64,000 nucleotides of DNA. Source: Marinilabiliales bacterium (GTDB taxonomy: Bacteria; Bacteroidota; Bacteroidia; Bacteroidales; ML635J-15). Shown piece after piece: positions 42,692-52,938 of this stretch; the stretch's first letter is position 1; every line of letters starts with the position of its first letter. The notes beneath the pieces were generated by a model. The model had not been told where the DNA came from. It worked only from the letters and a program-made list of their open reading frames with translations, and made no database searches. Made by a program: the position numbers and the translations under genes. The stretch is from positions 152,509-216,508 of the forward strand of contig PKTB01000006.1 of NCBI GenBank assembly GCA_002869385.1. Direction: 5' to 3'.

Positions 42692-42719
42692 TGCCCAATG
42701 CCCTATGCTCTATACCAAA
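42692..42719 (+). repeat. Heptanucleotide tandem repeat (TGCCCTA type)
   Basis: TGCCCAA TGCCCTA TGCTCTA TACCAAA. Confidence 0.55.
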
Positions 42720-42805
42720 TCAGCATAAAGAAACTATCCCAAGATGTATCCACCGAAATAAATACAAAATACCTTTCGCAGCTATGATTGTTCATCTAAA
42801 AAAAC

Positions 42806-42813
42806 TATTTTTG
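42806..42813 (+). promoter_or_regulatory. Bacteroidota -7 box TAnnTTTG
   Basis: TATTTTTG 25 nt upstream of ychF. Confidence 0.5.
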
Positions 42814-42837
42814 CGAAATAAATATATTTAAACGAAA

Positions 42838-43935
42838 ATGGGATTACATTGTGGAATAATAGGAATTGCAAATTGTGGTAAAACAACACTTTTCAATTGC
42901 ATGTCAAATACCAAAGCTGAAACTACAAGTTTTGCTTTTGCAAGTAATAAATCAAATATAGGAGTAATTAATGTTCCTGACTCAAGACTGGCGGAACTTG
43001 AAAAACTCCAGCCTACTGAAAAGCTTGTATCCGCTACTGTTGATATTGTTGATATACCAGGCTTGGCAAAAGGTTCGAGTCATGGTGAAGGTGTTGGAAA
43101 CACTTTTCTTGCTGATATCAGAAATGCCGATGCATTAATTCATGTTGTTAGATGTTTCGATGATGATAATCTTCCTCATATCGAGGGCTCCGTAGACCCG
43201 GTAAGAGATATAGAAACTATTGATCTTGAATTACAAGTAAAAGATCTTGAATCTGTTGAAAAAAAGATTGCAAGAATGGAAAAGCTTATTAAAACCGGTG
43301 ATAAAGAAGCAAAAGTTGCTATCGAAGTTTTAAAAGTTTATAAGGAGCATCTCGAAAACATGCAAAATGCAAGAACCGCTCCTGTTAAAGAAGAAGATAA
43401 AAAATATGTAGCAGATCTTTCTTTGCTAACAATGAAACCGGTTATGTTTGTTTGCAATATTGATGAAACTTCTATTGGTAAAGGAAACGCATATACTGAG
43501 GCTGTTAAATCTGCAATTACTGAAGAAGGTGTTAAAATACTAGATATTGCTGCTGCAATTGAATCAGATATTGCAGAACTAGACACACTTGAAGAAAAAA
43601 TGGAATTTCTTCAGGATTATGGATTATCAGAACCAAGTGTTAATATATTAATTCGTGAAGCCTACGATATGCTTAATCTACATTAATTCTTTACTGTCGG
43701 CCCAAAAGAAATAAAAGCCTGGACGATAAAAAAAGGTATGAATGCCCCAGAAGCTGCGGGAGCAATACATAGCGATTTGCAAAGAGGTTTTATACGTGCT
43801 GAAGTAATGAAATACTCAGACTTTGTTGAATTAGGCTCTGAAAATGCAGTTAAAAGTGCAGGAAAATTCCATGTTGAGGGAAAAACATATATTGTCGAAG
43901 ATGGTGATATCCTGCACATAAGATTTAATGTTTAA
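42838..43935 (+). pseudogene. ychF: GTP-dependent nucleic-acid-binding protein YchF (OLA1), interrupted by TAA 43684-43686
   Basis: [68 protein letters not shown]...ILHIRFNV in the same frame. Confidence 0.9.
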
Positions 43936-43947
43936 AAAAGATACATA

Positions 43948-45312
43948 ATGGCAACACAAGTATCAATACCAAAAGGAACACGTGACTTTGGTCCCGAAGA
44001 AATGACCAAAAGGAACTATATTTTTAATACAATTAAAACCGTATTTAACAAATATGGCTACTCTCCTATTGAAACGCCTGCTATGGAAACATTGGCAACA
44101 TTAATGGGGAAATATGGAGAAGAAGGTGATAAATTACTATTTAAGATTTTAAACTCCGGGAATTATCTTAATAAAATTGAAGATACAGACTTAGACGAAA
44201 ATAATTTAGCTAAGATTACTAATAAAATCTCAGAAAAAGGTCTTCGTTATGACCTGACAGTTCCTTTTGCTCGCTTTGTTGTTCAACATCGTAACGAAAT
44301 AACATTTCCTTTTAAAAGATATCAGATTCAACCGGTTTGGAGAGCAGACAAACCTCAAAAAGGTCGTTATCGTGAGTTTTTCCAATGTGATGTTGATGTA
44401 ATTGGATCAAAATCATTATTAAATGAATTTGAGCTTATTCAAATTATTGATGAAGTATTTAAAAAACTTGATATTAATGTCACAATAAAAATAAACAACA
44501 GAAAAATCCTTGCTGGTATTGCCGAGGTAATTGGTGAATCAGATAAGTTTATTCCAATTACAGTAGCTATTGATAAAATCGAAAAAGCAGGTTTGGAAAA
44601 GGTAATTTCTGACCTTAAAGAAAAAGGATTAAGCGATAATGCTATCAACAAATTAAAGCCTGTATTAGAGATTAAACGGAATACAAAAAAAAGCATTTAT
44701 TTTCTTGAAGGGATGTTATCAGAAAGTGAAACAGGTATGAAGGGTATTGAAGAAATCAAAAAAGTTTTCTCATACACTAATATGTTTGAATTCAAAGCAA
44801 ACATTGAACTCGATTTAAGTCTCGCAAGAGGTCTTAACTATTATACAGGAGCTATTTTTGAAGTTAAAAGCGACGATGTTGAGATCGGAAGTATTTGTGG
44901 TGGTGGTCGTTATGATAATCTTACTGAAGTTTTTGGCATGAAAGACATTTCAGGTGTTGGTGTTTCATTTGGTGCGGATAGAATTTATGATGTTATGTCT
45001 CAACTTGATAATTTCCCCAAGGAGGCAAATAAAACGACTGATGTATTATTTGTAAATTTCGGTGCAAATGAAGAAGCAAAATGCCTTGAAATTGCAAACG
45101 ATTTAAGAGCAAATGGCTTAAGCTGTGAAGTATTTCCACAAAAAGCTAAATTGGATAAGCAATTTAAGTACGCTAACAACAAAAATATACCTTTTGTAAT
45201 CGTATTGGGCGAAGAAGAGATAAAGAGCGGAAAACCGGCTGTAAAAAATATGATTACAGGTCAACAGTAAAAAATTCCGGTAAAAGACCTTGCCAATTAC
45301 ATTAAATCTTAA
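43948..45312 (+). pseudogene. hisS: Histidyl-tRNA synthetase with premature TAA at 45268-45270 (last 13 codons downstream in frame)
   Basis: [17 protein letters not shown]-equivalent [34 protein letters not shown]; readthrough TGQQ*KIPVKDLANYIKS. Confidence 0.9.
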
Positions 45313-45348
45313 ATATTAGAATATTTAAATTATTGATCCTAAGTTTTA

Positions 45349-46641
45349 TCAGGACTCGAACATTTTCTTTATTTCAGGTTTTTCAACCTCAATAATTGTA
45401 AATATACCCAACAAAGTTCCAAGAGGGGCATTCATGCATGCAAGTCCTGACATAACAATACAAAAAACTCTATTTTTCTTTTGTTGAAGATATCTTCCAC
45501 AAAGAATATTTAAAACTCCTACAGCAGCTACAAGAACAAAGCCTATAAGTCCAAATATAAGTAACATACCTCCGGCAAATTGCATTTCCATATCTCCATC
45601 ACTAGTGCCTCCCAAAATCAATCCCAATCCAACTAAAACATAAATTAAGATAAATAAAGCTGCTAAAAACTTCAATCCTCCCCAAACATAATGCAATGTA
45701 GCAAGCGTATCAAGATGATTCTTTACTGGAGGTGGAGGAACTTGTTGATTTTGCTGAACACCGGCAGGAGGTGGAACGTACTGATTATGATTTCCTGTAT
45801 TCTGAAAACCTCTTTCATTACTATTATCATTTGAGGTTTGAACCGGTTCCGGTTGAGGCTGAGGCCCCTCTTGATTATTTTCAGGATTTTCATTCATTTG
45901 GAGTCCACTTTCGTTATTTGTTACATTTGTATTATATGCATTATTCATTTGTGTATTTTGATTACTTACAGGTTGTTGTTCAGGTTTTACTTTATATTTA
46001 GCAAGATTTTTTAGTCTGACAAATCCATAAACATACATAAGAATTAGAAATCCAATATATGTCCATGTCATCCATGGTACTCCGGCCATAATTAAGAAAT
46101 CGTAGATTCCATGCAATAGCCAAGGGACAATAAATGCAAGTATCAGATAAATACCACGATATTTGACGTCAAACTTAGCTCTACCTATGTAATAACCCAT
46201 TGCGATTCCAAAAATAGCATGCGCAGGTACAGCTGTTATCATTCTTAACAAACCTGTTGTAAAACCATAACCGGTAACATACATGATATTCTCAACCGCG
46301 GCAAATCCCATTGACACAAAAACTGCATATACTATTCCGTCAAAACGTTCATCAAATGCTTTAGCCCACCAGGCTATAACAAAAGTGAAAAACAGTTTCC
46401 AAAACTCTTCGATAAATGCCGCCTGAACAAAAGCTGTATATGCGACCTCATATAAGCCACCCAGATATCGTAAGAAATAGTCTGAGAAATAACCTACAGT
46501 AAGTACTGGAATAACTGAAAATGCACCTGACAGAAATAAAAAGAAAAGTAACCAAAAAGGCTCCTTATTATATTTATCACGATAATAAATATAAGCTAAA
46601 ATAACTATAACAGGTGCAATTGCAAGTTGTACATAAATCAT
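45349..46641 (-). CDS. PrsW-family intramembrane protease-like protein with extra C-terminal TM domain
   Basis: YRDKYNKEPFWLL, FIEEFWKLFF, VPAHAIFGIAMGYYIGRAKF, WLLHGIYDF motifs. Confidence 0.8.
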   Translation of the reverse strand: MIYVQLAIAPVIVILAYIYYRDKYNKEPFWLLFFLFLSGAFSVIPVLTVGYFSDYFLRYLGGLYEVAYTAFVQAAFIEEFWKLFFTFVIAWWAKAFDERFDGIVYAVFVSMGFAAVENIMYVTGYGFTTGLLRMITAVPAHAIFGIAMGYYIGRAKFDVKYRGIYLILAFIVPWLLHGIYDFLIMAGVPWMTWTYIGFLILMYVYGFVRLKNLAKYKVKPEQQPVSNQNTQMNNAYNTNVTNNESGLQMNENPENNQEGPQPQPEPVQTSNDNSNERGFQNTGNHNQYVPPPAGVQQNQQVPPPPVKNHLDTLATLHYVWGGLKFLAALFILIYVLVGLGLILGGTSDGDMEMQFAGGMLLIFGLIGFVLVAAVGVLNILCGRYLQQKKNRVFCIVMSGLACMNAPLGTLLGIFTIIEVEKPEIKKMFES

Positions 46642-46653
46642 GATGACTGTGTT

Positions 46654-47898
46654 TTAGTTAAACCTAATTGAATCTGCAGGATTAATTTTTGAGATTATTT
46701 TTGCAGGTAATATCATTATTAAGACTGTAATAATTAGTGAACCAATATTTAAGCCTAAGATATATAAAATATCTAAATTAATAGGCACTGTGGCTACATA
46801 ATATGATTCAGGGTCCAACTGAATCACACCAGTATATTTTTGTATTAAGCACAAACCTATTCCAAGAACATTTCCAATTAACAAGCCTCTGCTAATTAAG
46901 AATCCTGCAAAATACACAAAGACCTTTTCAATTTGAAAATTTCTGGCACCCATACTTTTCATTACACCAATCATATTAACACGCTCCAAGATAATAACAA
47001 GTAATCCCGAAACCATATTAAATCCTGCTACTGCCAACATGAGTATTAAAATAATCCAGACATTGATATCTAATAGTGAAAGCCAGTCAAAAATTCCCGG
47101 ATATTCATCCTTAATACTTCTAACCTGAAGCAGACTTCCATCAGGGCTAAAATTATTTCCTACCAGTCTGTTTACATCTTTTTCATACTCTATAAGATTA
47201 TTAAAATCTTCTACTTGTATCTCAAAACCTGTAATTTGATCATCATCCCAATCGTTTAACTTGCGAAGATGTTTAATATCAACAAGAATAAATAGCTTAT
47301 CAAGGTCGACGAGTTGTGTATTATAAATTCCGGCAACTGTAAATTTCCTCATTCTTGGAGGGTCCTGAATAAAATACGCTCCTATATCGTCTCCTACTTC
47401 AAGTTGTAAAACCTTTGCGATATACTCGGATATAACAACATTATTTATTTTACTGGAATCGTTAATAATCAAGGTGTCACCTCTTACCATATACTGCTTA
47501 AAGAACTGCCAATTATAATCAGTGTCAATACCTTTAAAAACAACTCCGTGCAATTCCTCCTCTGTTTTTGCAATTCCGGCTTTGACAATAAACTTATTTA
47601 CAGATCTTATACCGTCAATTTGTGTAATATCGTCTAACCAATCCTGCTCTTGAGTAATTGGGAATGTTTCATACGAAGAATTGTTATCATAATTCACAAT
47701 CTGTAAGTGTGAGCCAAAACCAATAACTTTTTCAGAAATTTCATTTTTAAATCCTGTAACAATAGCAACAGAAACAATCATCACCGCCAATCCTATAGCA
47801 ATTCCACCAATTGCAACTGAAACAATAGGTCTGCTAAAACTATTTCCTGTATGTTGTTTACTTACAAGACGCCGTGCTATGAAAAGCTCAAGATTCAA
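46654..47898 (-). CDS. LolC/FtsX-like ABC transporter permease
   Basis: FIARRLVSKQHTGNSFSRPIVSVAIGGIAIGLAVMIVSVAIVTGFKNEI; MKSMGARNFQI. Confidence 0.85.
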   Translation of the reverse strand: MNLELFIARRLVSKQHTGNSFSRPIVSVAIGGIAIGLAVMIVSVAIVTGFKNEISEKVIGFGSHLQIVNYDNNSSYETFPITQEQDWLDDITQIDGIRSVNKFIVKAGIAKTEEELHGVVFKGIDTDYNWQFFKQYMVRGDTLIINDSSKINNVVISEYIAKVLQLEVGDDIGAYFIQDPPRMRKFTVAGIYNTQLVDLDKLFILVDIKHLRKLNDWDDDQITGFEIQVEDFNNLIEYEKDVNRLVGNNFSPDGSLLQVRSIKDEYPGIFDWLSLLDINVWIILILMLAVAGFNMVSGLLVIILERVNMIGVMKSMGARNFQIEKVFVYFAGFLISRGLLIGNVLGIGLCLIQKYTGVIQLDPESYYVATVPINLDILYILGLNIGSLIITVLIMILPAKIISKINPADSIRFN

Positions 47899-48031
47899 TT
47901 TCTTTTTTTTGTAAAAATAATAAAATTCTATTCTTTACACATGTAAAACCTTTACAATATGTTATAACTTTTATTTGAAAAGTTTGTTAATAAGCTGTAT
48001 AAAATTAATTCATTTTTAAACTACTATACAT

Positions 48032-48039
48032 TATCTTTG
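48032..48039 (+). promoter_or_regulatory. Bacteroidota -7 box TAnnTTTG
   Basis: TATCTTTG upstream of ORF 48129. Confidence 0.45.
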
Positions 48040-48128
48040 TATTAAGTTTACAATTAATGAGTTATTTGATAATAATTAATGTGTAGATTTGTAGAATTAA
48101 ATCTTGCTGCAATTAAATTATTTGAGGA

Positions 48129-50990
48129 ATGAGAAAGATTTTTACTTTATTTTTAAGCATATTAATGCTTTGTATTCTTGGCACTGCAACTGCACAAGAA
48201 TACAGAATCTATGGAAATGTCATTGACACTGATATTGGAGATGCTTTGTATGGAGCAAATATCATGTTAGATAATGGAATGGGGATATCTACCGATCTGG
48301 ATGGTAGTTATAGTATTGATGTTCCTGCTGGAACTCACAAAGTAACAGCATCTTTCGTTGGATATGGTTCTGTAACAAAAACTATTGTCGTAAAAGACAA
48401 AAACGTACGTGCAGATTTTAGTCTTTCTCCAGCTATCCTTCAGGAAATTACTATCGTTGCAGATGTTGCAAAATTTCGAGAAACTCCTGTTGCATTTTCA
48501 AGTATAAAACCTCAAAAGATAGAAGAGGAACTTGGTCAGCAAGACATCCCAATGCTTCTTAACAATACTCCTGGAGCTTATGCAACTCAACAAGGTGGTG
48601 GTGATGGTGATGCTCGAATTACAATTCGTGGTTTTTCTCAACGTAATATTGCTATTATGATTGATGGTGTTCCTGTTAATGATATGGAAAACGGTTGGGT
48701 ATACTGGTCAAATTGGTTTGGTCTGGATAACGTTACAAGAAACATTCAGGTGCAAAGAGGTTTATCAAGTTCAAAACTAGCTTTACCTTCTGTTGGTGGA
48801 ACAATGAACATTATAACAAAAGGTATTGATAATAAACGTTCTGCATCAATCAAACAAGAAGTAGGTTCCGATATGTATTTAAGAACCTCTGTAATGTTAA
48901 ATTCAGGAACCATTGGTAATGGATGGGGATTTACTATGGCTGGATCATATAAACAAAGAGATGGTTGGGTTGACCAAACTTGGTCAAGAGCAGGTTTTTA
49001 TTATGCAAAAATACAAAAACGCACAGGAAATCACCTAATATCTATCGATGCAATGGGTGCTCCTCAGGAACATGCTCAACGAAAATACAAAAAAGAAATC
49101 GACAGATATAATTTAGCTTATGCTCAAAGTCTGGGAATAGATACAGATTACTATTATAGAACAAATGGTGACACTATTGCCAAAGAAAACATGAATAAAG
49201 GATTACAATACAATCCGTATTGGGGATATGTAAACAGATGGACATTAAGTGAAAGTGGAGATACAATTTGGGGTGGTCAGGAAATGTTATCTGAAAAAGT
49301 TAATTATTACCATAAACCAATGTTTACTATTCGTGATTTCTGGACAGTAAACGATAATTTATACATCTCTAATATTGCGTACCTTTCAATTGGTAAAGGT
49401 GGAGGTACAGGTCTTGACACGCAGTCAGGAGTTACCTTTGACGAGAATGGACAATTAAATTTCCAATCAATCTACGATAAAAACAGAGTAACAAATTGGA
49501 ATTCAGCACTGGGAGATTTAGGAACCGGATTTCCAGTTGGTTACCAGTCAAATAATTTCTTAAGAAGCTCAAATAACGAGCATTTTTGGTATGGATTATT
49601 ATCTACAGTAAATTACAATATCACAGAAAAAATTGAATTATCATCAGGTATCGACTTAAGGTCATATCGCGGAGCTCATTACGAACAAATATATGACCTT
49701 TTAGGTGGAGATTATGCAATAGAGACTACAAATAGAACAAGTACAAGTAAATTTAAAACCGAAGATGATATTATCAGCTACCATAATGATGGCTTAGTAA
49801 ACTGGGGCGGAGTATTTACTACCTTAAAATATAAAGAAGGAAGATCATCCACTTTTATAAACCTTACCGGCTCCTATTCAGGTTACAAACGCATTGATTA
49901 TTTCAAGAAAATGGATCTTGTGTTTGAAGATACAATTATGAATCAGGCTGTTGGATATTCATTTGCAAATTTACTTGATACAGAAGGAGCTTATGACACT
50001 GTTTATTACAATGGGCAAGCATATACAATGAACTCAGCCAATGCACGCCATGCTGAAACTGATTGGTATTGGCAACCTGGTTTCACAATTAAGGCTGGTT
50101 ATAACTTTAATATTAACGAAAGATTAAATGCATTTACAAACCTTGGTTTTATGTCAAATGCTCCTAAATTCAATAATATTTATTATTATGATAACAATCT
50201 ATACGAAGCTATTGAAAATGAGAGAGTTCAAGCATTAGAACTTGGTATGGCTTATTTTAGCCCATCATTTTCTGCAAAGATTAACGGATATTATACAATT
50301 TGGGAAAACAAACCATCCAGCGGATTCTCTTATGAGTACAGAGACCCAATAACTGACTTAGTAAGCTATTATTATGTCAATATAAATGGTATGGATGCTA
50401 CTCATATGGGAGTTGAATTTGATTTTATTTATAAATTTTCTGACAAACTTGACTTTCAAGGTTTAGCTTCTTTTGGTGATTGGAGATGGGCATCAGACGA
50501 TTCTGTAAAAGTATATGACAGAGACCAGCAATATGTTGAAACAATATACTACAATGCGAAGAATCTTATGGTTGGTGATGCTGCACAAACACAATATGCT
50601 GCAAGTCTAAGATATGAACCAATAGACAACCTTTATCTAAATGCAACGTATAGATATTTTATGAGACATTATTCTGATTTTAATCCTTTGGATCTGGACC
50701 CAACAGAGAACCCTCAGAATTTCGATGATGATGGCAATCCACTGCAATCATGGCAGCTTCCAAATTATGGTCTTCTGGATTTACATGCGGGATATGGTCG
50801 TAAAATTGGCAAACAATACTATAAAATAAGTTTCGGTGTTTTAAATGTATTGGATGAAATTTATATCTCCGACGCTACAAATAACGACACTTATAACGAA
50901 TATTCCTATTCCGATTTTGATGCAAAGTCTGCATCAGTATTTTTTGGTTTAGGCCGAAGATTTAATGCTTCGATTAAAGTAACTTTTTAA
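48129..50990 (+). CDS. TonB-dependent outer-membrane receptor with carboxypeptidase-like regulatory domain
   Basis: GNVIDTDIGDALYGANIMLDNG..., ARITIRGFSQRNIAIMIDGVPVNDMENGWVYW plug domain. Confidence 0.9.
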   Translation: MRKIFTLFLSILMLCILGTATAQEYRIYGNVIDTDIGDALYGANIMLDNGMGISTDLDGSYSIDVPAGTHKVTASFVGYGSVTKTIVVKDKNVRADFSLSPAILQEITIVADVAKFRETPVAFSSIKPQKIEEELGQQDIPMLLNNTPGAYATQQGGGDGDARITIRGFSQRNIAIMIDGVPVNDMENGWVYWSNWFGLDNVTRNIQVQRGLSSSKLALPSVGGTMNIITKGIDNKRSASIKQEVGSDMYLRTSVMLNSGTIGNGWGFTMAGSYKQRDGWVDQTWSRAGFYYAKIQKRTGNHLISIDAMGAPQEHAQRKYKKEIDRYNLAYAQSLGIDTDYYYRTNGDTIAKENMNKGLQYNPYWGYVNRWTLSESGDTIWGGQEMLSEKVNYYHKPMFTIRDFWTVNDNLYISNIAYLSIGKGGGTGLDTQSGVTFDENGQLNFQSIYDKNRVTNWNSALGDLGTGFPVGYQSNNFLRSSNNEHFWYGLLSTVNYNITEKIELSSGIDLRSYRGAHYEQIYDLLGGDYAIETTNRTSTSKFKTEDDIISYHNDGLVNWGGVFTTLKYKEGRSSTFINLTGSYSGYKRIDYFKKMDLVFEDTIMNQAVGYSFANLLDTEGAYDTVYYNGQAYTMNSANARHAETDWYWQPGFTIKAGYNFNINERLNAFTNLGFMSNAPKFNNIYYYDNNLYEAIENERVQALELGMAYFSPSFSAKINGYYTIWENKPSSGFSYEYRDPITDLVSYYYVNINGMDATHMGVEFDFIYKFSDKLDFQGLASFGDWRWASDDSVKVYDRDQQYVETIYYNAKNLMVGDAAQTQYAASLRYEPIDNLYLNATYRYFMRHYSDFNPLDLDPTENPQNFDDDGNPLQSWQLPNYGLLDLHAGYGRKIGKQYYKISFGVLNVLDEIYISDATNNDTYNEYSYSDFDAKSASVFFGLGRRFNASIKVTF

Positions 50991-51016
50991 ATAATTATTA
51001 ATTAAAAATTTTTAAC

Positions 51017-51907
51017 ATGAAAACAATTTTACTAAGCTTAGCAATTTTATTTGCTATTGGAGCAAGCGCTCAATTAACAACTATTTATGAAATTCAGGGA
51101 CAAACAGATGTTTCTCCTTATGATGGTCAAATTGTAACAACTTCTGGTGTTGTAACATCTTTTGTCCGTGCAGACGGTTTTATTATCCAGGATGGCGAAA
51201 CAGGATGGAACGGTCTTTACGTATTTTATGGTTCAGATGCAGCACCAACAGACATCGTAATTGGTGATGAAATTGAAGTTCAGGGACAAGTATCCGAATA
51301 CTATGGTTTAACAGAACTTGGAAGTATTATTACAACAACAAAGCTTTCTTCAGGAAACACAGTTAATCCAATTTCTCTTACAACAGCAGGAGTTAGCGAC
51401 GAACAATACGAAAGTATGTTAGTTTCTATCAGCGATGCTGAATGTATGTCTCCAGAGCCACTAGAGTTTGGCGAATATGAATTCAACGATGGTTCATGTG
51501 TTGCAACTATTGATGACAAACTATGGAGCTATAATGTTGATAGTGAATGGGATCCTGTACAAGGAGAAAATTATAATGTTACCGGAATTGTTTCTTATTC
51601 TTTTGACCTTTACAGATTATACCCTAGAGACATTAACGACGTTACAGAAGCTTCTGTGGAGATCAATCAAATCGAAGGATTAAACATTTATCCAAACCCT
51701 GTAACTAACGATGTTCTTTATATTACATCACCAAGCAATATTGCTAGTGTAAATATTTATAATATGGTTGGACAAGTGGTAAATACTATCAATGTTTATA
51801 AAACAGATGTTGCTATTGACATGTCAGCTTATAAACAAGGAATGTATATTCTTAAAATTGCTGACTCCCAAGGTAAAATTAATACTCGCAAGATTACTAT
51901 TAAGTAA
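51017..51907 (+). CDS. Secreted OB-fold-like protein with T9SS type A sorting domain
   Basis: VIGDEIEVQGQVSEYYGLTEL; IYPNPVTNDVLYI...GMYILKIADSQGKINTRKITIK. Confidence 0.75.
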   Translation: MKTILLSLAILFAIGASAQLTTIYEIQGQTDVSPYDGQIVTTSGVVTSFVRADGFIIQDGETGWNGLYVFYGSDAAPTDIVIGDEIEVQGQVSEYYGLTELGSIITTTKLSSGNTVNPISLTTAGVSDEQYESMLVSISDAECMSPEPLEFGEYEFNDGSCVATIDDKLWSYNVDSEWDPVQGENYNVTGIVSYSFDLYRLYPRDINDVTEASVEINQIEGLNIYPNPVTNDVLYITSPSNIASVNIYNMVGQVVNTINVYKTDVAIDMSAYKQGMYILKIADSQGKINTRKITIK

Positions 51908-51928
51908 GTATTATTTCACATGATATTT

Positions 51929-51961
51929 ACAGGCTACAAAGAAATTTGTGGCCTGTTTTTT
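51929..51961 (+). terminator. Intrinsic terminator
   Basis: ACAGGCTACAAA-GAAA-TTTGTGGCCTGT (one G-U) plus T-tract. Confidence 0.8.
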
Positions 51962-51965
51962 ATTA

Positions 51966-52592
51966 TCAATAACCTATGTATTTTCTTGCTTTTAATTTGT
52001 TAACCAGAATATCTTCGCTTAAATTGGCATAAGCCCTTGCTGATGAAAATTCCCAATCTGTAGCCTTTTTAACCATTCCTGCTTTTACCGGATTTTGATG
52101 TATGTAGTTAAAACAGATTTGTGGGTATTGCAACTCTTTTTGTCTTGAGTTTATTATAGTACCGTATTGAGTATTGTAAAAGGATGGTGTATAATCTAAA
52201 TTTTGCGTTATACACTCGGCTTTTGTCTCTTTACGAAAAAGTGATCCTGTTCTTTTCTCTTGTTTGTTAATTGCTCGAGTATAAGAACGCAATAAAATTC
52301 CAATTGAATCATTAAATGTTCTTAATTTGCATGCGCCATTGCTAGTCAGGGCTTGACTCAAAGTCAAACCCTGACAAGGCTCTAGCGAAATACTAAGGTT
52401 TATTTTATTAACCTTTACCATCAAGTGAAAATGATTTGGCATCAAGCACCATGCAAAAACATCTGCATAAGGTAAAACATAAGTTTTTATCTTTCCCATA
52501 AAATAAAGATAATTCGCTCTGTTAAAGAAAATTTCCTGTCTGTTATTTCCCTGATTGAAAATATGATATATATAATCTTTCTGAAGATCCAT
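51966..52592 (-). mobile_element. REP-associated tyrosine transposase (RAYT / Y1_Tnp, IS200-like) gene
   Basis: YHIFNQGNNRQEIFFNRANYLYFMGKIKTYVLPYADVFAWCLMPNHFHLMVKV; YTRAINKQEKRTGSLF. Confidence 0.88.
52345..52375. repeat. Palindrome embedded in the RAYT coding sequence
   Basis: GTCAGGGCTTGACT-CAA-AGTCAAACCCTGAC, 14-nt arms with one mismatch/wobble. Confidence 0.8.
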
Positions 52593-52662
52593 TAGAATTA
52601 TTTTACTTCAAATTTAATAAAATTTATGCCTCTGATATATCTATTATATTCAGAAATAATCA

Positions 52663-52797
52663 GGACCCGAAGGGTCCAATATCCATAACCCCACATCTGT
52701 TAAGCAGATGTGGGGTTATGAAAATAAAATAACGGGTTTTTGGCGTGTGTCTTTGCAATAACAAATCCTATGGATATCGGAATTTGTCCGCAAAGAC
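52663..52797. repeat. Structured palindromic (REP-like) element next to the RAYT gene
   Basis: ACCCGAAGGGT; 16-bp perfect hairpin CATAACCCCACATCTG-TTAAG-CAGATGTGGGGTTATG (52684-52720); GTCTTTGC (52749-52756) / GCAAAGAC (52790-52797). Confidence 0.7.
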
Positions 52798-52911
52798 CAC
52801 TTGTATTGAGCTTAGTCGAAATATGACAAAAACATTAAATTTATACAATAATTGTTTATAAACTCGTCGATAACTACTTAAAATATATTGTCTTTTTACA
52901 CTTGAAAATTA

Positions 52912-52919
52912 TAATTTTG
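52912..52919 (+). promoter_or_regulatory. Bacteroidota -7 box TAnnTTTG with upstream TTG at 52888-52890
   Basis: TAATTTTG 20 nt upstream of the transketolase gene; 21-nt spacing to TTG. Confidence 0.55.
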
Positions 52920-52938
52920 CGTTATTAAAACAGAACAA

